Positions 14,170-22,718 of a stretch of DNA of 29,334 nt are shown here, in pieces. Position 1 is the stretch's first letter; every line of letters starts with the position of its first letter. The notes beneath the pieces are model-generated. The model saw only the letters and a program-made list of their open reading frames with translations, had not been told where the DNA came from and ran no database searches. The position numbers and the translations under genes were made by a program. Where the stretch lies: positions 1 to 29,334 of the forward strand of contig JAEWLN010000074.1 of NCBI GenBank assembly GCA_023457535.1, written 5' to 3'. This DNA is from Bacteroidota bacterium (GTDB lineage: Bacteria; Bacteroidota; Bacteroidia; Flavobacteriales; Flavobacteriaceae).

Positions 14170-14949
14170 TCACTTTTCGACCGAGATACGCTCATCGGTG
14201 ATTAACGGAACGGTGTCTACATCGGTGAAATAATCGATCAGGATGTTGCGCAATTTGTAATCGAGGTCGTACCGGGCCTCTGATTTTTTGAAAAACGTCA
14301 TGTTGTCGCCGCCACTGTATAAATAATCGTTTGTTCCCACGTAATACAGCTGGTCTTCCTGTAGCGGTTGGCCGTTGACCAGTATATTCCGGGCCGCTCC
14401 GCTTTTGCCTATCGTAAAAGTCAGCCCGCTTAAAGGATGCGGCTTGCGCTCTGTGATAATGTACCGGACGAGCTCGTTGACCACCGTGCCGCGCATCGCA
14501 CAAACCACCATGCTGTTTTCGAACGGCATGATTTCAAATGCGGTCCTGGTCGTTACATCGCCTTTTGGGATAATCGTGCGGATCCCGCCGTTGTTGAGCA
14601 TTACAATGTCGATCGGTTTGCCTTCGCGCTTTAAAAATAAGCGGCTGCCGTACTGGCGCGCAACATCGGAGAACATATTGCCCATTGTAGTTTGCCATTG
14701 CCCGTTTTTGTCGAGTGTTTGCGGCGCGTAGGCCAGAACGGTGTTCAGATCGCGATCTACCTTTTGGCGGTAAGGTTCGATAAATGCATCGACCTTTTCC
14801 GATTGCCCGACCTGCCCGGAGATTTGAATTTCCCTGCCTTCAATACGCGCAACTTGCTGTTTTTGCGTACCGCAGGCTGCGACCGATGCAAATGTTAAGA
14901 ATAAAACAAAATGCTTGAGCCGAACCCTATACTTTTTTAGTTTTACCAT
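14170..14949 (-). CDS. 5'-nucleotidase C-terminal domain lipoprotein
   Basis: The 259-residue product begins with a lipoprotein signal (HFVLFLTFASVAAC, lipid-modified cysteine C26). It has the 5_nucleotid_C fold: NNGGIR at 119-124, GDVTTRTAFEIMPFENSMV (130-148) and YYVGTNDYLYSGGDN (202-216). In UshA this domain binds the nucleotide base and caps the active site. Here it is made as a separate lipoprotein with the metallophosphatase encoded next in the operon, so the two probably assemble after export. The split arrangement is, as I recall, common in flavobacteria. It is divergent from the DUF6913-like gene, with 48 bases between the starts. Confidence 0.92.
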   Translation of the reverse strand: MVKLKKYRVRLKHFVLFLTFASVAACGTQKQQVARIEGREIQISGQVGQSEKVDAFIEPYRQKVDRDLNTVLAYAPQTLDKNGQWQTTMGNMFSDVARQYGSRLFLKREGKPIDIVMLNNGGIRTIIPKGDVTTRTAFEIMPFENSMVVCAMRGTVVNELVRYIITERKPHPLSGLTFTIGKSGAARNILVNGQPLQEDQLYYVGTNDYLYSGGDNMTFFKKSEARYDLDYKLRNILIDYFTDVDTVPLITDERISVEK

Positions 14950-14970
14950 CCAAAAATGCGACGATTTGTC

Positions 14971-14978
14971 TAAATTTG
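14971..14978 (+). promoter_or_regulatory. -7 box of the DUF6913-dapA promoter
   Basis: TAAATTTG is an exact TAnnTTTG match, 19 bases before the ATG at 14998. No TTTG stands at the expected distance upstream, so the call is tentative. The same 48-base spacer must also hold the promoter of the divergent lipoprotein gene. Confidence 0.4.
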
Positions 14979-14997
14979 TTTGCCAAGTAAAAGTAGT

Positions 14998-15516
14998 ATG
15001 TTTTTAAATTACATCAAGAATTTTTTTACCCAAAAAATCGTTAAGAAGAATCTTGATAATGCCAGGCCGGACGCCGCGTCGCAAAACGTTCAAACCGTTG
15101 GGATCGTATTCGATGAAACGTATTTTTACGAACGCGAATCGCTTGTGAACGAGTTGGTTGAACGAGGAATTGAACCAGCCAATATTAACGTGTTGGTTTT
15201 CAAAGATAAAATTAAAAAAAGCCAACGTTTCGACTATCCGGTTTTCAGCCACCGCGATTTAAGCTGGCAAGCCACGTTCAGCAATTCAGAAGTAAAAGAT
15301 TTTATTTCGCAAAAGTTCGATCTGCTGATCAGTTATTACGATACAGAAAAGCCTGCCTTATTGCTGGTGACCCATTCGTCCAGAGCGAGGTTCAAAGTGG
15401 GGTTCGCATCGATCGACAAAAAACTCAACCATTTCATGATCGACACCGCTGCAGAGAATTACCAGGTGTTTGTCGGGGAACTGTTCAAATACCTTAAAAT
15501 ACTAAACAAGATATAA
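14998..15516 (+). CDS. Conserved flavobacterial protein, DUF6913-like
   Basis: A 172-residue soluble protein that opens MFLNYIKNFFTQKIVKKNL. I remember this family (DUF6913) from flavobacteria, directly upstream of dapA; function unknown. A central block reads VQTVGIVFDETYFYERESLVNELVERG, and the second half has FDLLISYYDTEKPALLLVTHSSRARFKVGF. The ATG at 14998 is chosen over a TTG six codons upstream, because the upstream codons lie close to the promoter box. Its stop is one base before the dapA start, so the pair is likely co-translated. Confidence 0.8.
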   Translation: MFLNYIKNFFTQKIVKKNLDNARPDAASQNVQTVGIVFDETYFYERESLVNELVERGIEPANINVLVFKDKIKKSQRFDYPVFSHRDLSWQATFSNSEVKDFISQKFDLLISYYDTEKPALLLVTHSSRARFKVGFASIDKKLNHFMIDTAAENYQVFVGELFKYLKILNKI

Positions 15517-15517
15517 C

Positions 15518-16393
15518 ATGCAAAATCTTATCGGTACCGGCGTTGCGCTGGTCACGCCTTTCAAGAAAGATTTCTCGGTAGATACCCAGGCGCTCGGGCG
15601 CATTGTGCGTTTCCAGATCGACAACGGCATCGATTACCTCGTTGTGCTTGGCACCACGGCAGAATCGGCCACATTGGACAAACAGGAAAAGGAACTCGTC
15701 ATCCAAACCGTTGCGGCGGCCAACAACGGCCAACTCCCGATGGTGCTTGGCGTAGGAGGGAACAATACGGCAGAAGTGGTAGAAGAACTCAAAACGCGCG
15801 ATTTGTCTGCGTTTGCAGCTGTTTTGTCGGTGTCGCCTTATTATAACAAACCCACACAGGAAGGTATTTACCAGCATTTTAAAGCTGTCGCCGAGGCATC
15901 GCCTGTTCCGGTAATTTTATACAACGTGCCGGGCCGTACTTCCAGCAACATGCTGCCATCTACCGTGCTGCGGTTGGCCAGCGATTTCAGCAACATCATC
16001 GGTATTAAGGAAGCTGCCGGGGATATTGTCCAGGCGATGAAGCTCATTGCGCGCAAACCAAAGGATTTTCTGGTCATTTCCGGCGACGACATGATCACCT
16101 TGCCGATGGTCCTTGCCGGTGGAAGCGGCGTGATTTCTGTCATTGCTGAAGGTTTTCCGAGAAAATTCTCCGATATGGTGCGCCTGGGGCTCGAACGCAA
16201 AGTAGACCCGGCCTATGCATTGCATTACGAACTGGCCGATGCGATCGACATGATTTTTGAACAGGGCAATCCGGGCGGTATCAAAGAAGTATTTAAAACG
16301 CTGGGGCTTTCTGAGAACACGGTGCGTCTGCCGCTGGTCAATGTAGAGGAAAACCTCGCGGGCAGATTGCGCGATTTCACCAACGCCCACTGA
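15518..16393 (+). CDS. dapA: 4-hydroxy-tetrahydrodipicolinate synthase
   Basis: DapA condenses pyruvate and aspartate semialdehyde, the first committed step to diaminopimelate and lysine. The 291-residue product is full length. Active-site residues are all present: Schiff-base lysine K164 in IIGIKEAAGD, Y135 in VILYNVPGRT, T46 and T47 in LGTTAES, and R140 in PGR. The fold is the family TIM barrel. It follows the DUF6913-like gene by one base, and after the stop there is a 153-base spacer containing the bamD promoter. Confidence 0.98.
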   Translation: MQNLIGTGVALVTPFKKDFSVDTQALGRIVRFQIDNGIDYLVVLGTTAESATLDKQEKELVIQTVAAANNGQLPMVLGVGGNNTAEVVEELKTRDLSAFAAVLSVSPYYNKPTQEGIYQHFKAVAEASPVPVILYNVPGRTSSNMLPSTVLRLASDFSNIIGIKEAAGDIVQAMKLIARKPKDFLVISGDDMITLPMVLAGGSGVISVIAEGFPRKFSDMVRLGLERKVDPAYALHYELADAIDMIFEQGNPGGIKEVFKTLGLSENTVRLPLVNVEENLAGRLRDFTNAH

Positions 16394-16461
16394 TCGCTGC
16401 GGTTCAACTTTAAGCTTTTGAACGTTAAACTTCGGAGGCGGACCGACGTGTAAAAAATAAT

Positions 16462-16491
16462 TTTGTAATCTGCAATTAATAACTAAATTTG
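16462..16491 (+). promoter_or_regulatory. Promoter of the bamD-rpoZ-coaBC-porD-recN operon
   Basis: TTTG at 16462-16465, 18-base spacer, TAAATTTG at 16484-16491, matching the Bacteroidetes consensus on both elements. The leader to the ATG at 16547 is about 50 bases. Confidence 0.75.
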
Positions 16492-16546
16492 CCGTTGGTT
16501 TTCTCTGGGCGAAAGGCCGTGTAAAATCAGCGAAACCACCACCATA

Positions 16547-17347
16547 ATGAAGAGATTTTTATCTGTATTGCTCATCGCGTTTGCCGTTGCCTCGTGCAGC
16601 CCGTACCAAAAAGCCATAAAATCTGAGGACGCGGGCGTCAAGTTCAATGAAGCGGTAAGGCAGTACGACAAAGGCAAATTTGCCAAAGCCATCCGCCTTT
16701 TTGAGCAGATTGCGCCGGCGTATCGCGGTAAACCGCAAGCCGAAAAGATGTTCTATTTGTTTGCGATGTCGTATTACAACACAGAGCAATATTACCTTGC
16801 CGGTTATCAGTTCGAGAGTTTTGTATCGGCATATCCAAAGAGCGAAAAAGTCGAACAAGCCGCATATTTAGGGGCTAAAAGTTATTCGGAATTATCGCCG
16901 GTGTACAGTCTGGACCAGGGAGATACGGTCAAGGCGATCGGTAAATTGCAGAATTTTATCGATGCTTATCCCAATTCAGAATTTTTCGCCGATGCCAATG
17001 CTGCACTTAAGATCCTGACCGATAAGCTCGAGAAAAAGGCCTTTGAGATCGCGCGTCAGTACAACACCATATCGGATTACAAAGCGGCACTGGTTGCGCT
17101 CGACAATTTTATCGCCGATTTCCCCGGAACGCCTTACAAGGAAGAAGCGCTGTATTATAAGTTCGATTCGGCGTACCAGTTGGCCATCAACAGCGTGCCG
17201 TCGAAAATGGAGGAGCGGCTCAACAACGCCAAGGTCGCACACGCCAATTTAATGAAATTCAACGGCGAAACCAAGCGCAAAGCCGATGCAGACCAAAAGC
17301 TTGCGCGTATTGAAAAAGATTTACAACAATATCATAAACAACAATAA
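16547..17347 (+). CDS. bamD: Outer membrane assembly lipoprotein BamD
   Basis: A 266-residue lipoprotein with lipobox AVASC (lipidated C17) and TPR repeats: AKAIRLFEQIAPAYRGKPQA near 48-67, then MSYYNTEQYYLAGYQFESFV and TVKAIGKLQNFIDAYPNSEF. BamD is an essential part of the BAM complex that inserts beta-barrel proteins in the outer membrane. It is the first gene of a run with spacings of 2 (to rpoZ), 4 (to coaBC), an 8-base overlap (to porD) and 10 (to recN). Its length and TPR layout are normal for Bacteroidetes. Confidence 0.95.
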   Translation: MKRFLSVLLIAFAVASCSPYQKAIKSEDAGVKFNEAVRQYDKGKFAKAIRLFEQIAPAYRGKPQAEKMFYLFAMSYYNTEQYYLAGYQFESFVSAYPKSEKVEQAAYLGAKSYSELSPVYSLDQGDTVKAIGKLQNFIDAYPNSEFFADANAALKILTDKLEKKAFEIARQYNTISDYKAALVALDNFIADFPGTPYKEEALYYKFDSAYQLAINSVPSKMEERLNNAKVAHANLMKFNGETKRKADADQKLARIEKDLQQYHKQQ

Positions 17348-17349
17348 TC

Positions 17350-17667
17350 ATGGATTTAAAGAAGACGAATGCTCCGGTAAACACGGTAACGTACAATAAG
17401 ACGAACATCGAGCAATCTACCGGAAACATTTACGAAGCGATCACGATTATGGCCAAACGGGCAAACCAGATCAATTCCGAGATCAAAAAGGAACTGACCG
17501 AGAAGCTCGAGGAGTTTGCTACCTATAACGACAGCCTCGAAGAGGTTTTCGAAAACAAGGAGCAGATCGAGGTGTCGAAATTCTATGAGAAATTGCCAAA
17601 GCCGCATGCACTGGCCGTGCAGGAGTGGCTCGACGGTAAAATCTACTACAGGGATACAACCAAATAA
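17350..17667 (+). CDS. rpoZ: RNA polymerase omega subunit, Bacteroidetes type
   Basis: The 105-residue protein has the RpoZ/Rpb6 core NIYEAITIMAKRANQINSEIKKEL (split here as IYEAITIMAKRA and NQINSEIKKEL) and a Bacteroidetes-specific acidic C-terminal extension with SLEEVFENKEQIEVSKFYEKLPKPHALAV. Omega wraps the beta-prime tail and aids RNA polymerase assembly. It is placed between bamD and coaBC, 2 and 4 bases away; in proteobacteria it neighbours gmk instead. Confidence 0.92.
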   Translation: MDLKKTNAPVNTVTYNKTNIEQSTGNIYEAITIMAKRANQINSEIKKELTEKLEEFATYNDSLEEVFENKEQIEVSKFYEKLPKPHALAVQEWLDGKIYYRDTTK

Positions 17668-17671
17668 TACA

Positions 17672-18880
17672 ATGTCGGTTTTAAGCGGTAAGAAAATATT
17701 GCTCGGGATTTCCGGTGGCATTGCCGCATACAAAACTGCATCGCTTGTGAGACTTTTCATCAAAGCCGGCGCCGAGGTCCAAGTGATCATGACGCCGGCT
17801 TCGAAGGATTTTGTCACGCCACTCACATTGTCCACGCTGTCCAAAAATCCGGTCCATTCTGCGTTTTACGACGATCAGGATGAAAATGCGCTGTGGAACA
17901 ATCACGTCGAACTCGGTCTTTGGGCAGATTTGATGCTGGTGGCGCCCGCGACGGCCAACACGCTTTCCAAAATGGCGGCAGGCAATGCCGATAATTTATT
18001 GATCGCGACGTACCTGTCGGCCAAATGTCCGGTATATTTTGCCCCGGCGATGGACCTCGACATGTATAAACACCCGTCCACCCTCGACAGTTTTCGCGCG
18101 CTGCAGCAATATGGCAACGTGATGATTCCGGCCGAATCGGGCGAACTCGCAAGCGGATTATCGGGCGAAGGGCGTATGGCCGAACCGGAAAACATCCTCG
18201 CTTTTCTCGAAGCCGACCTGCTTTCCAAACTGCCGCTCAAAGGAAAAAAAATTCTGGTGACGGCAGGTCCTACATACGAAGCCATCGATCCGGTGCGTTT
18301 TATAGGCAACCACTCGTCGGGCAAAATGGGGTATGATATTGCCCAGGCTGCGGCCGGTCAAGGCGCGCAGGTCATTTTGATTTCCGGGCCGACGCACCTG
18401 AAAGTCAACAACAGCGCAATCGAAGTCATTGGCGTGGAATCGGCGGAACAAATGCACCAGGCGTGCCACGCGCATTTTGCCACTTGCGATGTAGCGATCG
18501 CAGCGGCTGCCGTAGCGGATTACCGTCCGAAGCACATCGCGCCGCAAAAAATCAAGAAATCGGAAAATGAGCTGGTCATTGCGCTCGAAAAAACCACCGA
18601 TATTCTGGCCTCGATGGGGCAGGTCAAGCAAAATCAGCTGCTGATCGGCTTTGCGCTGGAGACCGAAAACGAAATGGAACACGCAAAGGCCAAGATTGCC
18701 AAGAAGAACCTCGACCTGATCGTGCTCAATTCGCTCAATGATGAAGGCGCAGGTTTTGGAAAGTCGACAAATAAAATTACCTTTATCGACAAACATTTCA
18801 ATACAGAACCGTTGCCGTTGCAGTCCAAAGAGGCCGTGGCGGCGGCGATCATCCAAAAAGTAATTGCACATTATGCCTAA
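17672..18880 (+). CDS. coaBC: Bifunctional phosphopantothenoylcysteine decarboxylase/synthetase CoaBC
   Basis: A 402-residue bifunctional enzyme of coenzyme A synthesis. The N-terminal CoaC part (about 1-185) is a flavin-dependent decarboxylase: KKILLGISGGIAAYKTASL, catalytic histidine H78 in NNHVEL, and the substrate clamp PAMDLDMY, a variant of the usual PxMNxxMW. The CoaB part (from about 189) ligates cysteine to phosphopantothenate: ILVTAGPTYEAIDPVRFI, NHSSGKMG, AAVADYRPK and KKNLDLIVLN near the end. The start is the ATG at 17672, 4 bases after rpoZ; an in-frame extension to 17516 lies within rpoZ and is rejected. Its end overlaps porD by 8 bases. Confidence 0.97.
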   Translation: MSVLSGKKILLGISGGIAAYKTASLVRLFIKAGAEVQVIMTPASKDFVTPLTLSTLSKNPVHSAFYDDQDENALWNNHVELGLWADLMLVAPATANTLSKMAAGNADNLLIATYLSAKCPVYFAPAMDLDMYKHPSTLDSFRALQQYGNVMIPAESGELASGLSGEGRMAEPENILAFLEADLLSKLPLKGKKILVTAGPTYEAIDPVRFIGNHSSGKMGYDIAQAAAGQGAQVILISGPTHLKVNNSAIEVIGVESAEQMHQACHAHFATCDVAIAAAAVADYRPKHIAPQKIKKSENELVIALEKTTDILASMGQVKQNQLLIGFALETENEMEHAKAKIAKKNLDLIVLNSLNDEGAGFGKSTNKITFIDKHFNTEPLPLQSKEAVAAAIIQKVIAHYA

Positions 18881-19760
18881 AATCCTTAGTTTTCTGATGC
18901 TTCTCGTGTTTGGTTTTGCCCAGGCGCAGGAATTGAATTGCACCGTGACGGTCAATGCCGAGCAGGTGGGTGGCACCAATCAGCAAGTGTTCAAAACGCT
19001 GCAAAAAGCCCTTAGCGATTACATCAACAAAACCGATTGGACCGGGCAGGGGTACAAGCCCAACGAGCGCATCAACTGCTCGATGTTCATCAATGTGTCC
19101 GGACAGGCGGGCAATGCGTTTACAGCCACAATCCAGGTGGGCGCTTCGCGTCCGTCGTACAATTCGACGTATTCATCGGCCATCCTGAACACCAACGACA
19201 AAGATTTCAATTTCGAATACAACGAATTCCAGAACCTGATTTTCAACCCTGCCGTGTTTGATTCGAACTTGATTTCAGTGGTCTCTTACTACTGTTTTCT
19301 GATCATCGGGATGGATGCCGATACATTTTCCCCTGAAGGCGGAACGAGCTATCTGGAAACCGCACGGGAAATCGTCAGTATCGCGCAATCGGGCGGATAC
19401 AAAGGCTGGAGTGGCAGTGAGACCAACGCCAACCGGTTTTTCCTGATCAACGATATGCTTGCCGAAACGTACAAACCGTACCGCGAGGCGATGTACATGT
19501 ACCATTTTCAAGGGCTCGACGTGATGAACCGCGACCCGAAGCTAGGCAAGGAAAACATCAAAAACGCCATTCTTAAATTGGCTGAAATCCATTCGGTACG
19601 GCCCAATTCGCTTATCGCGCGTACGTTTTTTGACGCAAAAGCCGACGAGATTGTCTCGATTTTCTCGGGCGGACCCAAAATCAACATCAACGATCTCGTG
19701 GACACGCTCAACCGCGTGTCGCCGCTGAATTCAGCCAAGTGGGCCAGCATTAAATTTTAA
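18873..19760 (+). CDS. porD: T9SS-associated protein PorD (DUF4835)
   Basis: The 295-residue protein has a signal peptide (MPKILSFLMLLVFGFAQA, cut before QELNC) and the DUF4835 sequence: VFKTLQKALSDYINKTDW, then NCSMFINVS and SPVYNSTYSS-like SRPSYNSTYSSAIL, FNFEYNEFQNLIF and YYCFLIIGMDADTFSPEGG. DUF4835 members are annotated as PorD and implicated in type IX secretion, though their mechanism is unclear. The ATG at 18873 overlaps coaBC by 8 bases. Its operon position next to bamD fits a function in outer membrane biogenesis, and two or three T9SS cargo genes lie 3 kb downstream. Confidence 0.88.
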   Translation: MPKILSFLMLLVFGFAQAQELNCTVTVNAEQVGGTNQQVFKTLQKALSDYINKTDWTGQGYKPNERINCSMFINVSGQAGNAFTATIQVGASRPSYNSTYSSAILNTNDKDFNFEYNEFQNLIFNPAVFDSNLISVVSYYCFLIIGMDADTFSPEGGTSYLETAREIVSIAQSGGYKGWSGSETNANRFFLINDMLAETYKPYREAMYMYHFQGLDVMNRDPKLGKENIKNAILKLAEIHSVRPNSLIARTFFDAKADEIVSIFSGGPKININDLVDTLNRVSPLNSAKWASIKF

Positions 19761-19770
19761 GTACGTTGCT

Positions 19771-21423
19771 ATGATTACTGCGCTTTCCATCCATAATTTT
19801 GCGCTGATCGACAAGTTGTCCATCGATTTTTCGGGCGGTTTTTCGATCATTACCGGTGAAACGGGCGCGGGAAAGTCCATTCTACTCGGTGCGCTGGGTC
19901 TTGTGTTGGGCAAACGCGCGGATTTGGGTTCGCTCAAAAACAAGCAGGAAAAGTGCGTCATCGAAGCCCATTTTAAAATTGACCGATACCAGTTGTTGGC
20001 TTTTTTCCAGGCCAATGACCTCGATTACGAAGACCAGACCATTGTACGCCGCGAAATCCTGCCATCGGGCAAATCGCGGGCATTTGTCAACGATACGCCT
20101 GTGAATCTGCAGCAGTTGCAGGAATTGGGCGAACGGCTCATCGACATTCACTCGCAGCACCAAACGCGCGAATTGGGTGAGGACGATTTCCAGTTCAGGA
20201 TCATCGATGCGATGGCAGCAAACAAAGCCTTGCTTGAGGCATACACCGCGCAACTCAAGGCGTTCCGGAAAGACCGGGCGGCGTTGCAGGCGCTCGAAGG
20301 GCAGTTGCAGCAAATCGTCAAAGAGCAGGACTACAACAATTTTTTGCTCGAAGAATTGCTGGCCGCACAGCTCAAACCCGACGAACAGCAACAGCTCGAA
20401 TCAGCGCACGAACAGTTGAGCCATGTGGAACTCATCCGCGAAAATCTCGAGCGTTCGCTGGCCGTCGCGCAAGATGAACAAATGGGCGTATTGCCGCATT
20501 TGCGCGAGATCAGGCAGGCTTTGCAGCGCATTTCCGGGTTTTCCACCGCTTACAAAATGTTGTACGAAAGGCTCAGCAGCGTTGCCATCGAACTCGACGA
20601 TGTTGTTTCCGAACTGCAAGCCCTCGATGACCGACTGGTTCAGGATCCTGAAGAACTGGAACGCGTAAGCCAGAAATTGCAGCTCATTTACAATCTCCAA
20701 AAGAAGCACCAGGTAGCTACGGTGGCCGAATTGCTCGACATACAAACAGCGCTGGATCAAAAGGCGGTGTCTGTGACCGCGCTCGAAACAGACATTGCGG
20801 CACGCACCACACGCATCGGTCAAAGTCAAAGCGAACTTGACGAACTGGCCTCGAAGATCCGTGAGAACCGGGTCCAGGCGGTCCCGAAACTCGTATCGGA
20901 ATGGTCTTCAATCCTGACGCTGCTGGGCATGCCCAATGCGCGGTTCCAGATTGACGTCAGACCGGTTGAAAATTATGGGGCCAATGGCAAAGATGAGCTC
21001 GAATTTTTGTTCTCGGCCAACAAAGGAGGGTCTTTCGGCTTGCTCAGGAAAGTGGCTTCGGGCGGGGAGCTGTCGCGGATCATGCTGGCTACCAAATCCA
21101 TTCTTGCGCGGTACGCCCAACTGCCGACGATTATTTTTGACGAAATAGACACAGGCGTTTCAGGCGAGATAGCCGACAAAATGGGTGAAATCATGCGCGA
21201 AATGAGCCAACAGATGCAGGTTTTTGCCATCACGCACCTGCCACAGATCGCAGCCAAAGGCGACGACCATTTTAAAGTATTCAAAACCTCAGACGAAGCG
21301 CAAACCCAAACGCACCTTAAACGTCTCGACCGCGAGGCGCGCGTGATCGAAATAGCGCAAATGCTGTCCGGATCGGCACTTTCAGATTCGGCGATAAATC
21401 ACGCAAAAGCTTTGTTGAACTGA
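19771..21423 (+). CDS. recN: DNA repair protein RecN
   Basis: RecN is an SMC-like ATPase that acts in double-strand break repair. The 550-residue product has Walker A GETGAGKS (29-36) and the RecN N-terminal signature ITALSIHNFALIDKLSIDF. There is a long antiparallel coiled coil (about 150-370, rich in Q, E, L) and the C-terminal ATPase half with SGGELSR (about 429-435) and Walker B TIIFDEIDTGVSG (about 452-464). It is the last gene of the bamD operon, 10 bases after porD. The promoter of fabV begins in its last codons. Confidence 0.97.
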   Translation: MITALSIHNFALIDKLSIDFSGGFSIITGETGAGKSILLGALGLVLGKRADLGSLKNKQEKCVIEAHFKIDRYQLLAFFQANDLDYEDQTIVRREILPSGKSRAFVNDTPVNLQQLQELGERLIDIHSQHQTRELGEDDFQFRIIDAMAANKALLEAYTAQLKAFRKDRAALQALEGQLQQIVKEQDYNNFLLEELLAAQLKPDEQQQLESAHEQLSHVELIRENLERSLAVAQDEQMGVLPHLREIRQALQRISGFSTAYKMLYERLSSVAIELDDVVSELQALDDRLVQDPEELERVSQKLQLIYNLQKKHQVATVAELLDIQTALDQKAVSVTALETDIAARTTRIGQSQSELDELASKIRENRVQAVPKLVSEWSSILTLLGMPNARFQIDVRPVENYGANGKDELEFLFSANKGGSFGLLRKVASGGELSRIMLATKSILARYAQLPTIIFDEIDTGVSGEIADKMGEIMREMSQQMQVFAITHLPQIAAKGDDHFKVFKTSDEAQTQTHLKRLDREARVIEIAQMLSGSALSDSAINHAKALLN

Positions 21424-21442
21424 AAAATATGCCCTATTTTTG
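21411..21442 (+). promoter_or_regulatory. fabV promoter within the end of recN
   Basis: TTTG (21411-21414, inside the last recN codons), 20 bases, TATTTTTG (21435-21442), an exact TAnnTTTG. The ATG of fabV is 45 bases further, so fabV can be transcribed apart from the recN operon. Confidence 0.65.
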
Positions 21443-21487
21443 GGTGTTATTTGTAAAGCGGCATGTACGCCAACTAAACCAATTTTT

Positions 21488-22681
21488 ATGATCATTGAAC
21501 CAAGAATGAGGGGATTCATTTGCCTGACCGCACATCCGGGCGGCGCGGAGCAAAGTGTCAGGAACCAAATCGATTATGTCAAATCCAAAGGTGCCATCAA
21601 CGGCGCCAAAAAAGTACTTGTGATCGGGGCATCGACCGGTTTTGGACTCGCCTCGCGGATTACGAGTGCGTTTGGCTCGGATGCAGCCACGATCGGAGTG
21701 TTTTTTGAAAAGCCGCCTATGGAAGGCAAAACCGCTTCGCCGGGCTGGTACAATTCTGCTGCATTTGAAAAAGTGGCGCACCAGGCCGGACTGTACGCCA
21801 AGAGCATCAACGGTGACGCGTTTTCCGATGAAGTCAAGCAGCAAACCATCGATATGATCAAAAAGGACCTTGGAAAGGTCGATCTTGTGGTGTACAGCTT
21901 GGCATCGCCTGTGCGGACACATCCAAAATCAGGCGTAATGTACCGTTCAGCGCTCAAGCCAATTGGCGAGGTATACACCAATAAAACGGTCGATTTCCAT
22001 ACCGGAAAGGTTTCCGAGATTTCCATTCAGCCGGCCAATGATGAGGATATCGACAATACAGTCGTGGTGATGGGAGGCGAGGATTGGGCCATGTGGATCG
22101 ATGCTTTAAAGGCCGCCGGCGTACTCGAGCAGGGCGCGTTGACTGTTGCGTATTCTTACATCGGACCCGCGCTCACCGAGCCGGTATATCGAAAAGGAAC
22201 AATCGGACGGGCCAAAGACCACCTTGAGGCCACAGCGTTCGAGATTTCTGACACACTCAAAGATTTGGGCGGAAAAGCTTACGTATCGGTCAATAAAGCA
22301 CTTGTAACGCAGGCCAGTAGCGCCATACCGGTTATTCCGCTGTATATATCGCTGTTGTATAAAATCATGAAAGAACAGGGCGTGCACGAAGGTACCATTG
22401 AGCAAATTCAACGTCTTTACGCGGAAAAATTATTTACCGGCAAGGAAGTTCCCACCGATGACCAAGGGCGTATCCGCATCGACGACCTTGAAATGCGCGA
22501 AGACATCCAGGCCGAAGTAGCCGAGTTGTGGCAGCGCGCAACCACTGAAAACCTTCACGAAATCGGCGATTTGGAAGGTTATAAAAAGGATTTTTACCAA
22601 CTGTTCGGTTTCGAGCTGGATCCGGTGGATTACAAAGCAGACACCGATGAGATGGTGCAGGTGCCGAGCATCGCACAGTAA
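21488..22681 (+). CDS. fabV: FabV-type trans-2-enoyl-ACP/CoA reductase
   Basis: The 397-residue NADH-dependent enoyl reductase does the last step of fatty acid elongation, or acts on crotonyl-CoA as in TER. It opens with MIIEPRMRGFICLTAHPGGA; the cofactor motif GASTGFGLASR is at 47-57 and the catalytic Y-x8-K is Y234 with K243 (EPVYRKGTIGRAK). FabV is larger than FabI and generally insensitive to triclosan. The ATG at 21488 is taken since the family starts with MII; the 16-codon extension to 21440 overlaps the promoter box. It has its own promoter and a strong terminator, so it is monocistronic. Confidence 0.96.
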   Translation: MIIEPRMRGFICLTAHPGGAEQSVRNQIDYVKSKGAINGAKKVLVIGASTGFGLASRITSAFGSDAATIGVFFEKPPMEGKTASPGWYNSAAFEKVAHQAGLYAKSINGDAFSDEVKQQTIDMIKKDLGKVDLVVYSLASPVRTHPKSGVMYRSALKPIGEVYTNKTVDFHTGKVSEISIQPANDEDIDNTVVVMGGEDWAMWIDALKAAGVLEQGALTVAYSYIGPALTEPVYRKGTIGRAKDHLEATAFEISDTLKDLGGKAYVSVNKALVTQASSAIPVIPLYISLLYKIMKEQGVHEGTIEQIQRLYAEKLFTGKEVPTDDQGRIRIDDLEMREDIQAEVAELWQRATTENLHEIGDLEGYKKDFYQLFGFELDPVDYKADTDEMVQVPSIAQ

Positions 22682-22685
22682 TGAT

Positions 22686-22718
22686 AACCGCGGATCGTCT
22701 TCCGCGGTTTTTTTTTTT
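22686..22718 (+). terminator. Intrinsic terminator after fabV
   Basis: AACCGCGGA (22686-22694) pairs with TCCGCGGTT (22701-22709), a 9-base-pair stem, loop of 6, then a run of T to 22718. Confidence 0.92.

Noticed and set aside
16394..16440. Third heptamer tract (AACTTTAAGCTTTTGAACGT-like) after dapA
   Set aside because: A period of 7 can be forced on it, but unit identity is too low to call a repeat.
17516..17671. N-terminal extension of CoaBC
   Set aside because: The added residues are rich in Arg/Ser and are just rpoZ read in another frame; the family starts at MSVLSGKKILLG.
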